Positions 22,285 through 30,771 of a stretch of DNA of 64,000 nt are shown one piece after another; positions within the stretch are counted from its first letter, which is position 1; every line of letters begins with the position of its first letter. Source of the stretch: an uncultured Pelagibacteraceae bacterium (GTDB lineage Bacteria; Pseudomonadota; Alphaproteobacteria; Pelagibacterales; Pelagibacteraceae). Made by a program: the position numbers and the translations under genes. The stretch lies in contig CACGBI010000001.1 in NCBI GenBank assembly GCA_902571235.1, forward strand, positions 1-64,000, read 5' to 3'. The notes beneath the pieces are model-generated. The model worked only from the letters and a program-made list of their open reading frames with translations. It was not told the origin of the DNA and did no database searches.

Positions 22285-23744
22285 TATAAAATTTTATCTA
22301 ATACTTTGGCCGAAGAAAGTACCCCAGGGACTCCAGCTCCTGGATGTGTACCAGCTCCTACAAAATAAAGTCCATCAAATATTTCAGATTTATTATGAAA
22401 TCTAAAATAAGCTGATTGTGAAAATTTTGGTTGGATTGAAAAACCAGAGCCATACTTGGTGTTTAAATCTTTTTCGAAGTAATCTGGTGTCAAATAAAAA
22501 TCCTCAACGATATTTTCTCTCAAATCTGGCATCAAATCTTTTTCCATTTTATCTATTACCAAATTTTTCATTTTTTCACCTTCTACAGACCAATTAATTT
22601 TTGACTGATTATTTGGTACAGGGACCAAAACATAAAAACAATCTTGTCCCTGAGGAGCCATCGATTTGTCTGTAGCAGAAGGTCTATGAAGATAATAACT
22701 TATATCATTATTTAATTTTTTATTTTCAAATATATCATCAAGATGTTCCTTATATTTTTCACCAAATTTTATTGTATGATGTTCTACATCACTATAAGTA
22801 ATTCTTGTTCCAAAATAATAAACAAATAAACCCATAGAATACTCCATTCTGTTTTTTTTCCATTTAAACATGAGAGAATTATTTTTACTTCCATCTAACA
22901 TTTTTTCATAAACGGCTGGTGGATCTGCATTACAAATAACATTATTAGCTTCAATGTTAGTTTGATTATCTAATTGGACACCTTTTATTTTATTACCATT
23001 AGAAATAATTTTTTTTACTTCATGATCTTTTATTATTTCTATACCAACTTCATTCATTAATTTTTCAAAACCTTTTATAATATTTCCAGTTCCCCCCATC
23101 GAATAATGTATTCCCCATTTTTTTTCTAAATACAAAATTAGTCCATAAATAGAAGTTGTTGTAAAAGGATTGCCCCCTACTAAGAGTGGATGCATACTTA
23201 GCATTCTCCTCAGTTTTTCATTTTTTATGTAGGATGAAACTAATGAATAAACTGATTTATAACTTTTAAGTTTTAATAATGCTGGCAATTGCTGCATCAT
23301 TATTAAAGAATTATCAAATGGTACATCTGCAAGTTCCGTAAAGCCTTTGTCAAAAATTTTCTTAGTAAAATTTACTAATTTTTCGTAACCTTTGACATCA
23401 TCTTTATTTATTTTTTCAATTTGTTTTTTCATTTCGTTTTCATCACCTGAATAATTAAATTTTGAGTTGTCTTCAAAAACAAACTGATACCAAATTTTAA
23501 GTGGAGAAAGTTCAATATAATCTTTTGGATTTTTGTTAAATAATTCAAATAGCTCATTTATTAGGTAAGGTGCTGTAATCACTGTTGGACCACCATCATA
23601 AGTAAATCCATTTTTTTTAAACACCCTAGCTCTTCCCCCAAGATCTGGATGTTTTTCAATTAATGTAACTTTATGATTTTTAGCTTTGAGACGTAGAGCA
23701 GCAGCTATTCCTCCAAATCCAGAGCCAATTACAACAGAATTCAT
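22284..23744 (-). CDS. crtI: phytoene desaturase
   Basis: 486 aa; VIGSGFGGIAAALRLKAKNHKVTLIEKHPDLGGRA, C-terminal GLYFVGAGTHPGAGVPGVLSSAKV. Confidence 0.95.
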   Translation of the reverse strand: MNSVVIGSGFGGIAAALRLKAKNHKVTLIEKHPDLGGRARVFKKNGFTYDGGPTVITAPYLINELFELFNKNPKDYIELSPLKIWYQFVFEDNSKFNYSGDENEMKKQIEKINKDDVKGYEKLVNFTKKIFDKGFTELADVPFDNSLIMMQQLPALLKLKSYKSVYSLVSSYIKNEKLRRMLSMHPLLVGGNPFTTTSIYGLILYLEKKWGIHYSMGGTGNIIKGFEKLMNEVGIEIIKDHEVKKIISNGNKIKGVQLDNQTNIEANNVICNADPPAVYEKMLDGSKNNSLMFKWKKNRMEYSMGLFVYYFGTRITYSDVEHHTIKFGEKYKEHLDDIFENKKLNNDISYYLHRPSATDKSMAPQGQDCFYVLVPVPNNQSKINWSVEGEKMKNLVIDKMEKDLMPDLRENIVEDFYLTPDYFEKDLNTKYGSGFSIQPKFSQSAYFRFHNKSEIFDGLYFVGAGTHPGAGVPGVLSSAKVLDKIL

Positions 23745-23783
23745 TTCGCTAATTTATAGTTTTTTAGAAAAATTGTAAGAGTA

Positions 23784-24281
23784 TTATGAGTTAATTTTTT
23801 TTAACTCTTCTTTAGTTTCATCTAAGTTTTTTTGAAACAATGTACTGAGCTTAGATTTATCAATAGATGTAGTAATAATTTTTTTTACAGAGTCTATTGC
23901 AATTTTAATAGAAGCATCTTTTATTTCTTTAATTGCACTTTCTTTCATTTGATTAATTTTATTTTCAGCTAAATTCTTCTTTAAATCAGATGACTTATGA
24001 AATTTGTCATTTAGTTCAATAATTAGTCTATCGCTATCTTTTTTTGCTTGATCGAGAATTTCTTTTTTTACATTATGAGCAGTATCAAGTTTTTTTTGAG
24101 CATTATCTAATAAAGTTTTTGCCTCAGTTCTTAATTTTTCACTTTCATCAATTTCGTTTTTTATATCTAAGATGAGTTTATTTAGGATATCATTAATCTT
24201 ATGTGGTACTTTTAAATAAATTAAGCCTCCAAAAAAAATAATAAATGAAACTGCCACCCAAAATGTTGAATCAATTGTCAT
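23784..24281 (-). CDS. atpF: ATP synthase F0 subunit b
   Basis: Track ORF starts 24317; likely start ATG at 24281 (MTIDSTFWVAVSFIIFFGGLIYLKVP), overlapping the b' gene by 11 bp. Confidence 0.88.
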   Translation of the reverse strand: MTIDSTFWVAVSFIIFFGGLIYLKVPHKINDILNKLILDIKNEIDESEKLRTEAKTLLDNAQKKLDTAHNVKKEILDQAKKDSDRLIIELNDKFHKSSDLKKNLAENKINQMKESAIKEIKDASIKIAIDSVKKIITTSIDKSKLSTLFQKNLDETKEELKKINS

Positions 24282-24861
24282 AATATTTGTCTCCACTTCT
24301 TTTCGATAAATCATCAACTATTGCTGATATACTACTATTATTAACTTCAGCTCCAATCAGTTTTTGAGTTAGCTCAGAAGCTGTTTCTATTGCTATCTTA
24401 TTAATTTTTGTGGGAGCGACTTTCCTTAATTGATTAATTTCATCCTCAGCTTTTTTGATTTCCTCATTAATTTGTTTATCTAAGACTTCACTTTTTGCTT
24501 TAATATCTTTTAACGCTTTCTCTCTGGCCTGATTGTAAATACTTTTTGCTTCATTTTTACTTTTAAAAATAATTTCTTCGTATTCTTTTAATTTTGTCTC
24601 GCTTTCTTCTCTCTGTTTGTCTGCAGCCCCAATATTATCTGATATTTGTGATTTTCTAGATTCTAAATTTGCACTAATTTTTGGTAATATTAGTTTTGAT
24701 AAAAATAGATACAAAACTCCAAAAGTCAAAGCTAACCAAAAAATTTGGGAAATCCAAAATTCAGGATTCAATTGAGGCATACCTCCACTTTCAGCTGCAA
24801 AAACTTTCTTTATTGAAAGAAAGCTAAAAATTATTAACTGAAAAATAATTTTTTTAATCAT
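24271..24861 (-). CDS. atpF': ATP synthase F0 subunit b'
   Basis: 196 aa; MPQLNPEFWISQIFWLALTFGVLYLFLSKLILPKI. Confidence 0.9.
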   Translation of the reverse strand: MIKKIIFQLIIFSFLSIKKVFAAESGGMPQLNPEFWISQIFWLALTFGVLYLFLSKLILPKISANLESRKSQISDNIGAADKQREESETKLKEYEEIIFKSKNEAKSIYNQAREKALKDIKAKSEVLDKQINEEIKKAEDEINQLRKVAPTKINKIAIETASELTQKLIGAEVNNSSISAIVDDLSKRSGDKYYDN

Positions 24862-24867
24862 TCAAAT

Positions 24868-25095
24868 TTAAAATGCAAAAAGAATGATTAATGCAACCAC
24901 CAATCCAAAAAGACCAGTTGCTTCCGCAAGTGCAAATCCTAACAATAAATTTGGAAATTGTTTTTGTGCCGCTGATGGATTTCTCATTGCACCTGATAAA
25001 TAATTTCCAAAAATTATTCCAATTCCTACACCGGCACCTGCTAGAGCGATTGCTGCTAATCCTGCGCCGATCATTTTTGCTGCTTCTAATTCCAT
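24868..25095 (-). CDS. atpE: ATP synthase F0 subunit c
   Basis: 75 aa; GLAAIALAGAGVGIGIIFGNYLSGAMRNPSA, LGFALAEATGLFGLVVALIILF. Confidence 0.97.
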   Translation of the reverse strand: MELEAAKMIGAGLAAIALAGAGVGIGIIFGNYLSGAMRNPSAAQKQFPNLLLGFALAEATGLFGLVVALIILFAF

Positions 25096-25100
25096 TATAT

Positions 25101-25106
25101 CCTCCT
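25101..25106 (-). promoter_or_regulatory. canonical Shine-Dalgarno AGGAGG for atpE
   Basis: Minus strand reads AGGAGG-ATATA-ATG; 5-nt spacing to the atpE start. Confidence 0.8.
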
Positions 25107-25112
25107 ATATTT

Positions 25113-25847
25113 TTAATGGTGTAAATTTAATGCATCATTTAAATAGATGCAGGTTAAGATCGCAAAAACATATGCTTGAAGAAAAGCAACTAATATCTCC
25201 AAACCTGTTAAAGCAACCGAAAAACTAAGTGGAAGCCATCCACCCACTATTCCAAGACTTATTACAAAGCCCCCGAAAACTTTCATCATGGTGTGGCCAG
25301 CCATCATGTTAGCAAATAATCTCACTGATAAGCTTATTGGTCTACTCAAATAAGAAATTATTTCAATCACAACGATAAGTGGAAGCAAAACAGCAGGCAC
25401 TCCACTTGGAACAAATAATTTTAAATAGCCAAAACCATGTTTGATAAAACCTATTATTGTAACCCCAATAAATATAAATGCCGCAAGCATAAAAGTTACA
25501 ATAATATGACTAGTAACAGTAAAAGTATAGGGTATCATCCCAAACATATTGCAGAATAATACAAACATAAATAAAGAAAATATAAATGCAAAATATGGTC
25601 TTGCTTTCGATCCAGCTGTATCACTAATCATTTTAGATACAAAAGTATAACTGAGCTCAGCTAGTAGCTGTAGCTTACTTGGTAAAAGAGAGTTTTTCTT
25701 TGAACCCAAATTAAAAATTAATAGGATTGCAAGAGAGCTAATAACCATAAACAAGCTGGCATTTGTAAAAGATATATCAAATGCACCTATTTTTATTTCA
25801 GGGCCAATTCGATAAACTTCGAATTGTGTCATTGGGTTTGCTGCCAT
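25113..25847 (-). CDS. atpB: ATP synthase F0 subunit a
   Basis: 244 aa; SLSVRLFANMMAGHTMMKVFGGF, LEILVAFLQAYVFAILTCIYLNDA. Confidence 0.97.
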   Translation of the reverse strand: MAANPMTQFEVYRIGPEIKIGAFDISFTNASLFMVISSLAILLIFNLGSKKNSLLPSKLQLLAELSYTFVSKMISDTAGSKARPYFAFIFSLFMFVLFCNMFGMIPYTFTVTSHIIVTFMLAAFIFIGVTIIGFIKHGFGYLKLFVPSGVPAVLLPLIVVIEIISYLSRPISLSVRLFANMMAGHTMMKVFGGFVISLGIVGGWLPLSFSVALTGLEILVAFLQAYVFAILTCIYLNDALNLHH

Positions 25848-25856
25848 AAAAAAAAT

Positions 25857-26132
25857 CTATTTTTGCATATTTTTTGCTGATCTGACTACGTTGATAATGC
25901 CTGCAACCACTCCAACAAAAAAAAATATTATAATTAACCAAGGCTTAGTACCAAAGGTCTTGTCTAAAATAAACCCAATAATTGTCCCAAGAGCAACTGC
26001 AGAGACCAATTCAGTACTTAGCTTAAAAGCAGCCCCAATAGAGGACGAATTTTGATTATTCTCTTTTAAATTTTTCCTTGAAAGTTTATCTTTTGCAATC
26101 TGTAAGCGAGTTTTGAACTGATCTTTCGACAT
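25857..26132 (-). CDS. atpI: AtpI/AtpZ-type F0F1 assembly protein
   Basis: 91 aa; two TM segments, LVSAVALGTIIGFILDKTFGTKPWLIIIFFFVGVVAGIINVVR. Confidence 0.82.
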   Translation of the reverse strand: MSKDQFKTRLQIAKDKLSRKNLKENNQNSSSIGAAFKLSTELVSAVALGTIIGFILDKTFGTKPWLIIIFFFVGVVAGIINVVRSAKNMQK

Positions 26133-26138
26133 CCAGTT

Positions 26139-28712
26139 TTAAGCAACCATACTTTCTGCTTTTTGAAGGTCAACCGCAACTAATTGACTTATTCCTTTTT
26201 CAGGCATTGTAACACCATAAAGTCTGTCCATTTTGGACATTGTTAGAGCATGGTGAGTAACAATAATAAACTTTGTATTAGTAATTTTTGTAAGCTCTTC
26301 TAAAAGATTACAAAATCTTGTTACATTTGCATCATCAAGTGGAGCGTCAACTTCATCTAAAACGCAAATAGGTGATGGGTTAGTTAAGAAAACAGCAAAA
26401 ATAAGTGATAAAGCAGTTAAAGCTTGTTCTCCACCAGATAATAACGTGATGGATTGTAATCTTTTTCCTGGAGGACTTACTAACATTTCCAATCCAGCTT
26501 CAAGAGGATCATCAGAGTCTACCAATTCTAATTTTGCATTTCCTCCATTAAATAATTTTGTATACACCTCATTAAATTTTCTGTTAACTTTTTCGAAGGC
26601 TTCAATTAGTCTTTCCCTTCCTTTTTGATTTAATTCATTAATACTTTCTTTTAATTTAATTATGGCTGTAACTAAATCTGCACGATCTTGTTCCATTTTT
26701 TTGATTTCAACTTCATATTTATTTGTCTCTTCATCAGCCTTTAAATTTACCGATCCAAGTTTTTCTCTCTCTTGTTTTTTTTTATCTAATTGATCTTCCT
26801 GGTCTACATGATTAGGTAATTCTTCTAAGCCATTTAAGTTAGAGTTTTCCAATATATTATTTTCAGTCAAATTTAATTCAGAACTAATTCTGTCTAATAG
26901 GTCTGACTTTCTTTTATTAAGACCTTCAATAGTTGCACTTGAACTTGCTTTTCTCTCTCTTATTTGTATTGATTGTTCTTGAATTTCATTTAACTCATTT
27001 CTTAGTTTTTCAATTTTATCATCAGTTTCATTTATGATTATTTCATTATGATCTTTTTCTTTTTCCGAGATTCTTAAGTTTTCAGAAATTTGTCCTTTTC
27101 TTTCTGCTTGTGTACGAGGTTGATTTTCTAATTGTTCTAATTGATTGTTGAGTTTACTTTTTCTCTCAGTTAATTCATTAACCATTTTTTCAGAATTAAT
27201 TAAAAGATTTTTCCAGCTTTCTATTTCAGTCTCAATTGTTTTAATTCTTTCATTTCTTTTAATAGACTCTTTTTTGATTGACTGATTCTTACTAAACGCA
27301 TCAGCATATTTTTCTTGAAGAAATTTTATATTATTAGATTTTTCACTTACATTAAGAAGTTCATTTCTACTTTTATCATCTTTGATATCTTTTAGAAAAT
27401 TATCAAGTTCAATATTGCATCTATCCAGAAGCGTTAGCGCCTGATTAATTTCATTACTTTCTAGTAATTCTTTTGCTCTAGAAATAGTGTTTTTTACGTT
27501 ATTAATTGATCCAAGGCTAATATTAAAACTTCTATCAGCTATGTTGTTAATAACAGCATCAACTTCTTTCTGTTCTTTATCTAATTTATTTTTAGCGCTT
27601 TCAAGGTCTTCATTTGATAATTTTTCAGTTTCAAAATATTTAGAATCAATTTCAATTAATTCATTTTTTTCTTCTTTAAGACGTTTTTCATTTGAATTTG
27701 CATCTATTACAATGCCTTTCTCTCTAGATATATCTTCTTCTAAAGTTTTAAGAGATTTTTTAATTGATTCTATTTCTTCCTGGATTCTAGTGTTCTCTTC
27801 ATCTAAGCTTTGTAGTTCTAAATTTAATCTTTGAATTTTAGATAAATTTTCAATATTTTTCTCTCTGAGTGGGTTAACTTTTTCAGTTTCAGATTTAATT
27901 TGTTTTTCAAGATCATTTATTTTTTCATTGTAACCGCTTACCTCACCTTCAGCTTCAGTATTTATTTCATTTTCAATTGTAATTTCTTTATCTATTTCAA
28001 TTAATTTTAAATAGTAAAGACCAGCCTCTATTTTTTTTATTTCCTCAGAAATAAGTTTGTATTTTGTTGCTTCTTCTGCTTGCTTTTGAAGATTGGCCAA
28101 TTGTTTTTCTTGTTGTCTTCTTAACTCATCTGCTCTTTTTAAGTTATTTTCAGCAGCACTTAATCTTAACTCTGCTTCATGCCTTCTAACATGTAGGCCG
28201 GAAATTCCAGCAGCCTCTTCTAAAATTGCCCTTCGATCAGTTGGTTTAGCCGTTACTAAAGCACCAATACGTCCCTGACTAATCATGGAAGGTGAGTGAG
28301 CTCCAGTTGAAAGATCAGCAAAAAACATTTGAGCATCTCTTGCTCTTACTTCTTTATCATTGATATAAAATTTTGATCCTTTATCTTTTTCTATTTTTCT
28401 TCTAACGTGAACCTCATCTAACTCACGATATTGTATCGGACCTTCATTATTGGTATTACTTACTGATACTGATACCTCGGCTATATTTTTTGATGTTTTG
28501 TTTGAGGTTCCAGAAAATATCACATCCTCCATACCTGAACCTCTCATACTTTTAGCAGAGGTTTCCCCCATTACCCACCTCAATGATTCAACTATATTTG
28601 ATTTACCGCATCCATTTGGGCCAACAATTCCAGTCAAACCATCTTCAATGAGAAAGTTTGTTTTATCAGCAAAAGATTTAAATCCATTAAGCTGGATTTT
28701 TTTAAACTCCAT
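26139..28712 (-). CDS. smc: chromosome segregation protein SMC (short; hinge not evident)
   Basis: 857 aa; GIVGPNGCGKSNIVESLRWVMGE, ISQGRIG, LSGGEQALTALSLIFAVF, CVLDEVDAPLDDAN. Confidence 0.93.
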   Translation of the reverse strand: MEFKKIQLNGFKSFADKTNFLIEDGLTGIVGPNGCGKSNIVESLRWVMGETSAKSMRGSGMEDVIFSGTSNKTSKNIAEVSVSVSNTNNEGPIQYRELDEVHVRRKIEKDKGSKFYINDKEVRARDAQMFFADLSTGAHSPSMISQGRIGALVTAKPTDRRAILEEAAGISGLHVRRHEAELRLSAAENNLKRADELRRQQEKQLANLQKQAEEATKYKLISEEIKKIEAGLYYLKLIEIDKEITIENEINTEAEGEVSGYNEKINDLEKQIKSETEKVNPLREKNIENLSKIQRLNLELQSLDEENTRIQEEIESIKKSLKTLEEDISREKGIVIDANSNEKRLKEEKNELIEIDSKYFETEKLSNEDLESAKNKLDKEQKEVDAVINNIADRSFNISLGSINNVKNTISRAKELLESNEINQALTLLDRCNIELDNFLKDIKDDKSRNELLNVSEKSNNIKFLQEKYADAFSKNQSIKKESIKRNERIKTIETEIESWKNLLINSEKMVNELTERKSKLNNQLEQLENQPRTQAERKGQISENLRISEKEKDHNEIIINETDDKIEKLRNELNEIQEQSIQIRERKASSSATIEGLNKRKSDLLDRISSELNLTENNILENSNLNGLEELPNHVDQEDQLDKKKQEREKLGSVNLKADEETNKYEVEIKKMEQDRADLVTAIIKLKESINELNQKGRERLIEAFEKVNRKFNEVYTKLFNGGNAKLELVDSDDPLEAGLEMLVSPPGKRLQSITLLSGGEQALTALSLIFAVFLTNPSPICVLDEVDAPLDDANVTRFCNLLEELTKITNTKFIIVTHHALTMSKMDRLYGVTMPEKGISQLVAVDLQKAESMVA

Positions 28713-28720
28713 GCATTAAC

Positions 28721-29308
28721 TTATATCAGTTTTTCAAGAGATTCTTTTAAATTTTTATAATTAAGAGATTTTTCAAACTTTTTATCATTAATTATAATCG
28801 TAGGAGTAGCATTTACTTTGAATTTTTTTACACCTTCGATTCGATCATTTAAAATAAAATCCTCTATGTTTTTGTCAGTTGTACATTTATCGAAATCAAT
28901 TTTAATTCCTTCTGAAACTAAAAATCTTTTTAAGTTCTCATTAACCTCATCAATTGATTTACCTTTGATCCATTTTGACTGGTTTAGATATAAATTATTT
29001 AAAATATCTGAGTTACCATCATTTTGACATTGAGCAATTTTTGATGCATTAAAAGCAGCAACATCTAATGGAAAATGCCTAAATTCAATCTTTGCTATAC
29101 CTGTATCGATATACTCTTTTTTTAAATTTGGCAAAACATCAATATGGAAATTTGCACAATGACTACAAGTTAATGACTCGTAAGCAATAATACTTATTTT
29201 TGCATTCTTGTTACCAATTATTATTCTCTTCACTTTATCTGAGCTATCAGCGCTTGTGTATGAAGTTTGAAAAAAAATGATAAGAAAAAGTACAATTAAA
29301 TTTTTCAT
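28721..29308 (-). CDS. DsbA-family thioredoxin-fold periplasmic protein
   Basis: 195 aa; signal peptide, ESLTCSHCANFH (CSHC active site), ATPTIIIN (cis-Pro). Confidence 0.9.
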   Translation of the reverse strand: MKNLIVLFLIIFFQTSYTSADSSDKVKRIIIGNKNAKISIIAYESLTCSHCANFHIDVLPNLKKEYIDTGIAKIEFRHFPLDVAAFNASKIAQCQNDGNSDILNNLYLNQSKWIKGKSIDEVNENLKRFLVSEGIKIDFDKCTTDKNIEDFILNDRIEGVKKFKVNATPTIIINDKKFEKSLNYKNLKESLEKLI

Positions 29309-29787
29309 TTTTGTTTAAATACTTTAGTTAATTCTATCAAAGATTTTTTAATCTTATCATTCTTAATACTATTAATCTTATTTTGATATTTCTTAATTGT
29401 CACATTTTTTCCCTTTTTTATATTAGAAAAAAAAATATTTTGATCATCATCAAAACTGATAAATTTTAGTTTTTCAATAACTGAGTATCCAAAAAAACTA
29501 TTCATTTTATCCATAATATCTTTTTTTGAATATTCCAGATCAACTTCATGACCCCTTTTAACCATAATTAGTAAAGTGCTTACTCCGAATCGATTTGAAT
29601 TTTTAAAAGACTTTGGATAACAAAACTTAAATAGATCATCACCAACAATATATTTCCAATTATTTAATGTTTCGGAGTAAATATGACCCTTTTTATTAAT
29701 AATCTTTTTTACATTTTTTGGTAAAGTGTCTCTAAATGATCTTAAGCCTTGCACGTTTCTCTGCTTAGAACTATTTTTAAATTGCAT
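29305..29787 (-). CDS. DciA/DUF721 family protein
   Basis: 160 aa; WKYIVGDDLFKFCYPKSF...LLIMVKRGHEVDLEYSKKDIMDKMNSFFGY. Confidence 0.8.
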   Translation of the reverse strand: MQFKNSSKQRNVQGLRSFRDTLPKNVKKIINKKGHIYSETLNNWKYIVGDDLFKFCYPKSFKNSNRFGVSTLLIMVKRGHEVDLEYSKKDIMDKMNSFFGYSVIEKLKFISFDDDQNIFFSNIKKGKNVTIKKYQNKINSIKNDKIKKSLIELTKVFKQK

Positions 29788-30771
29788 ATGAAAGATCAGA
29801 TAATAACAAATAAAATTCTTAATTGGTATGATATTAATAAAAGATCATTACCTTGGAGAAAAAAGGTTTCCAATAGAAAAAAGCAATATTACACTTTGGT
29901 TAGTGAATTTATGTTGCAGCAAACCCAGGTATTTACAGTAATTCCTTATTTTCAAAAATTCATTAAAAATATTCCTGATCTAGAAACATTAGCAAATTTT
30001 AATGACCAAAAATTAATTAAGCTATGGGAGGGGTTGGGTTATTATTCAAGAGTAAGAAATTTAAAAAAAACAGCTCAATTAGTTGTAAAAGAATTTAATA
30101 AAAACATACCAAGTAATTTTCTTGAATTAAAATCTTTACCAGGCATTGGTGATTATACTGCCAGTGCTATTTTAGCCATTGCTTTCAATAAACCTTATAT
30201 TCCTATGGATGGGAATATTGAGAGAGTTCTTAAAAGATATTTATATTTAAAAAAAGAACATCAAATCTCAAAAGAAAATTTGCACAAAGAAAAGAAAATA
30301 TTCGGCTTAACATCAAGATCTAGCGATTATGCTCAAGCATTGATGGAATTAGGGGCATTAATTTGTAAACCGATTAATCCTAATTGCAAGCTATGTCCAA
30401 TATCAGCTAAGTGTGTTTCATTTAAAAAAAAAAATTTTACCTTAAATAAAATTAAGAAGAAAAATAAAGATAAGTATTATTTACTGAAAGTTTTTAAAAA
30501 AAATCATAAATATTTGTTAATCAAAAATACTCAATTTAATTTTTTAAAAAATTTTGATATTTTTCCTATGCAAGAATTAATTAAACCAAAAAATTTTAAT
30601 AAAGACTTAAATATTAAAATATCAAATATGAATATGAATATAAAAATAGAATATGACAATACTGCTTGGCCTGTTACAACTCCGAATTGGATAGATCCTA
30701 AAAATTTACATAATTATACATTGCCTTCTTTTACCAAAAAAATTGTAAGTTATTTAGAAAATTATAAATGA
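29788..30771 (+). CDS. mutY: A/G-specific adenine glycosylase
   Basis: Track start 29749; likely ATG at 29788 (MKDQIITNKILNWYDINKRSLPWR). FMLQQTQV, LPGIGDYTASAI, CxnPNCKLCPISAKC Fe-S ligands. Confidence 0.95.
   Translation: MKDQIITNKILNWYDINKRSLPWRKKVSNRKKQYYTLVSEFMLQQTQVFTVIPYFQKFIKNIPDLETLANFNDQKLIKLWEGLGYYSRVRNLKKTAQLVVKEFNKNIPSNFLELKSLPGIGDYTASAILAIAFNKPYIPMDGNIERVLKRYLYLKKEHQISKENLHKEKKIFGLTSRSSDYAQALMELGALICKPINPNCKLCPISAKCVSFKKKNFTLNKIKKKNKDKYYLLKVFKKNHKYLLIKNTQFNFLKNFDIFPMQELIKPKNFNKDLNIKISNMNMNIKIEYDNTAWPVTTPNWIDPKNLHNYTLPSFTKKIVSYLENYK

Noticed and set aside
23788-23807. Hairpin GAGTTAA-TTTTTT-TTAACTC as a terminator after atpF
   Set aside because: 7-bp AT-rich stem within the 3' end of the atpF coding sequence, not followed directly by a U-tract; too weak to call.
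24891-25124. 77-aa + ORF
   Set aside because: Antisense to atpE; hydrophobic composition follows from the c-subunit sequence.
27487-27834. 115-aa + ORF (and others) antisense to smc
   Set aside because: Shadow ORFs of the coiled-coil coding strand, Ser/Leu/Phe-rich as expected.
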